Positions 62,825 through 64,000 of a stretch of 64,000 nucleotides of DNA are shown in pieces. The stretch comes from Pseudomonas sp. ANT_J12. Lineage in GTDB: Bacteria; Pseudomonadota; Gammaproteobacteria; Pseudomonadales; Pseudomonadaceae. Position 1 is the first letter of the stretch. Each line of letters starts with the position of its first letter. Location: NCBI RefSeq assembly GCF_008370045.1, contig NZ_VOBN01000008.1:186001-250000 (forward strand). The letters are read 5' to 3'. The notes beneath the pieces were generated by a model. That model was not told the origin of the DNA and did not search any database. It saw nothing but the letters and a program-made list of their open reading frames with translations. The translations under genes were made by a program, and so were the position numbers.

Positions 62825-63475
62825 TTAAGCCGTTGCTGTTTGTAACACCTGGGGATTGGCGTGAAAAAACACGTGCTCGCGGATCGGTCCTACGGCTACT
62901 TCGCCGATTTCCTCATAGCCCTGACGCTTATAGAACTCCAGATAGCGAGGGTTCCCAGTGTCGAGGATCACACCTTGAGAGTTTTCATCCACGGCGCACC
63001 AGTTGTGGACGGCTTGCAGCAGTTGTTCGCCGAAGTGTTTGCCCTGGAATTGCGGGTGAATCCCCAGCAATGGCAGCATGTGCACCGCATCGGATGGCGC
63101 GCAGGCGCTGACGGCTTCGTGGTATTCGAGGTAGCGTCGGGTGCAGCGAAAACCGGTGCTGAGCACCATGCGCAGGCGCCAGGCCCAGCTTTCGGTGATG
63201 CCCAGGCGACGTTGCGGCGGCGCGATCAGGGCGATGCCGATCAAGCGGTCGTTGACCAGCAGGCCGATGGCGGGCAGATCCTGGAGGAAATGTTGTTTGA
63301 CCAGTTCGCGCACGGTGGCACGTACGCGCTGTTCGTAGCCGGGGCGCTCGGCTTCGAACAGGTAGCCGAAGGTCGGCTCATGCCGGTAAGCCTGGTACAG
63401 CAAGGAGCGCGCTTCGCGGGAGTAGCCGCTGTCGAGCATGTGGATATCGGCAATGGCGGTCGAGGTTTCAGGCAT
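62825..63475 (-). CDS. GNAT family N-acetyltransferase
   Basis: Acetyl-CoA-dependent transferase of unknown substrate, 216 residues from the ATG at 63475 (MPETSTAIADIHMLDSGYS). I choose this start because GGGGAGAT lies about 8 nt upstream; an ATG at 63505 has none. The acetyl-CoA-binding segment is LLGIHPQFQGKHFGEQLLQA, followed by GVILDTGNPRYLEFYKRQGY, the C-terminal GNAT strand pattern. The middle region with many Arg residues (WAWRLRMVLSTGFRCTRRYL) is typical of a Pseudomonas subgroup found beside tamA and xthA. It is oriented like tamA but separated by 65 bp. Confidence 0.85.
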   Translation of the reverse strand: MPETSTAIADIHMLDSGYSREARSLLYQAYRHEPTFGYLFEAERPGYEQRVRATVRELVKQHFLQDLPAIGLLVNDRLIGIALIAPPQRRLGITESWAWRLRMVLSTGFRCTRRYLEYHEAVSACAPSDAVHMLPLLGIHPQFQGKHFGEQLLQAVHNWCAVDENSQGVILDTGNPRYLEFYKRQGYEEIGEVAVGPIREHVFFHANPQVLQTATA

Positions 63476-63705
63476 ATCGGTAAATCTCCCCGGGGCACCG
63501 TTCAAATGACGGCACTCTTCTGGTTACGAGCCTATAGCGCTGCCACAGTTCCTTGCTGATCCGAATCAGTGTTGCGGCGTGGAGCAGACCTGCTCCCACA
63601 CAGGTATAGACCATAACCTGCCGCCAAACACGAATCCCCTTACCCCAACACTGGCCCCATTCCTACATGTCAGCTAGCATCGCCCTTTTGCCAGGACTGC
63701 CGACC

Positions 63706-64000
63706 ATGAAGATCGTCTCCTTCAACATCAACGGGCTGCGCGCTCGCCCGCATCAGCTGGCGGCGCTGATTGAAAAGCATCAACCGGACGTCATCGGCCT
63801 GCAGGAAACCAAGGTCCACGACGACCAATTCCCGCTGGCCGAGGTTCAGGCCTTGGGCTACCACGTGTATTTCCACGGGCAAAAGGGCCATTACGGCGTC
63901 GCCCTGCTCTCGCGCCAGGAACCGATTGCCCTGCATAAAGGCTTCGCCACCGATGAAGAAGACGCGCAGCGGCGCTTTATCTGGGGCACGTTCGCCGACG
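63706..64000 (+). CDS. xthA: Exodeoxyribonuclease III (XthA family), 5' part
   Basis: AP endonuclease and 3'-5' exonuclease of base-excision repair. The first 98 codons are present and the gene runs off the right edge. The N terminus MKIVSFNINGLRARPHQL carries the conserved Asn, QETKVHDDQFP carries the metal-binding Glu, and HYGVALLSR is the next family motif. It is probably intact beyond the window. The 200 bp upstream contain the remnant of a REP-like unit (GGAGCAGACCTGCTCCCACA) and no clear promoter. Confidence 0.93.
   Translation, partial: MKIVSFNINGLRARPHQLAALIEKHQPDVIGLQETKVHDDQFPLAEVQALGYHVYFHGQKGHYGVALLSRQEPIALHKGFATDEEDAQRRFIWGTFAD

Overview
The window comes from a Pseudomonas chromosome, most likely the P. 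fluorescens complex. The evidence is gene content and order (lolA-ftsK-trxB-aat-ate-infA-clpA-clpS-cspD-icd-idh-mnmA-hflD-purB-aceA-nuoA to N, as I recall it from P. aeruginosa and relatives), strong GC bias at third codon positions, and several families of REP/REPIN-type intergenic repeats. It is mostly core genome. I see no prophage, insertion sequence, CRISPR array, rRNA or tRNA gene.

Layout. 1-9.8 kb: lolA and ftsK (minus strand), trxB, the two N-terminal leucyl-transferases aat and ate, infA, then clpA and clpS (minus) and cspD. Aat/Ate plus ClpS/ClpA make nearly the whole bacterial N-degron pathway; only ClpP is elsewhere. 9.8-22.3 kb: two unrelated NADP-isocitrate dehydrogenases (icd, idh) transcribed divergently, a Nudix hydrolase, mnmA-hflD, purB, the ribosomal oxygenase roxA with a GNAT gene, an orphan secretin-like periplasmic protein, and isocitrate lyase (aceA) behind a long leader and a probable RccR-type operator. 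22.8-37.8 kb: the 13-gene nuo operon for respiratory complex I, with fused nuoCD and a terminator-like hairpin between nuoF and nuoG.

37.8-47.2 kb is the most accessory part: a HigB/HigA-type toxin-antitoxin pair lying between two nearly identical terminators, then a six-gene ABC importer matching the GlpSTPQUV glycerol-transporter layout (minus), divergent from an AcoR-like sigma54 activator. The importer promoter is a near-perfect -24/-12 element, preceded by six TGAACA iterons. The two ATPases carry complementary losses: one has a degenerate signature motif, the other lacks the H-loop histidine, which predicts one canonical and one degenerate ATP site.

47.4-64 kb: cysS-glnS (minus), ppiB-lpxH, a MarR-controlled tripartite efflux operon (marR, outer-membrane factor, emrA, emrB) with two identical 12-bp palindromes in its promoter, tamA-tamB for outer-membrane biogenesis, a GNAT gene, and the start of an xthA-type exonuclease cut by the window end.

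Between genes lie at least three kinds of palindromic repeats. The most striking is a ~110-bp element bounded by GATCGTTCCCACGC/GCGTGGGAACGATC and made of four short hairpins. There are five full copies and one 30-bp minimal copy, mostly at gene 3' ends. I did not find a clearly new multi-gene system. The best leads are the asymmetric sigma54-controlled transporter, the orphan mini-secretin, the four-hairpin repeats and the nuoF-nuoG hairpin.
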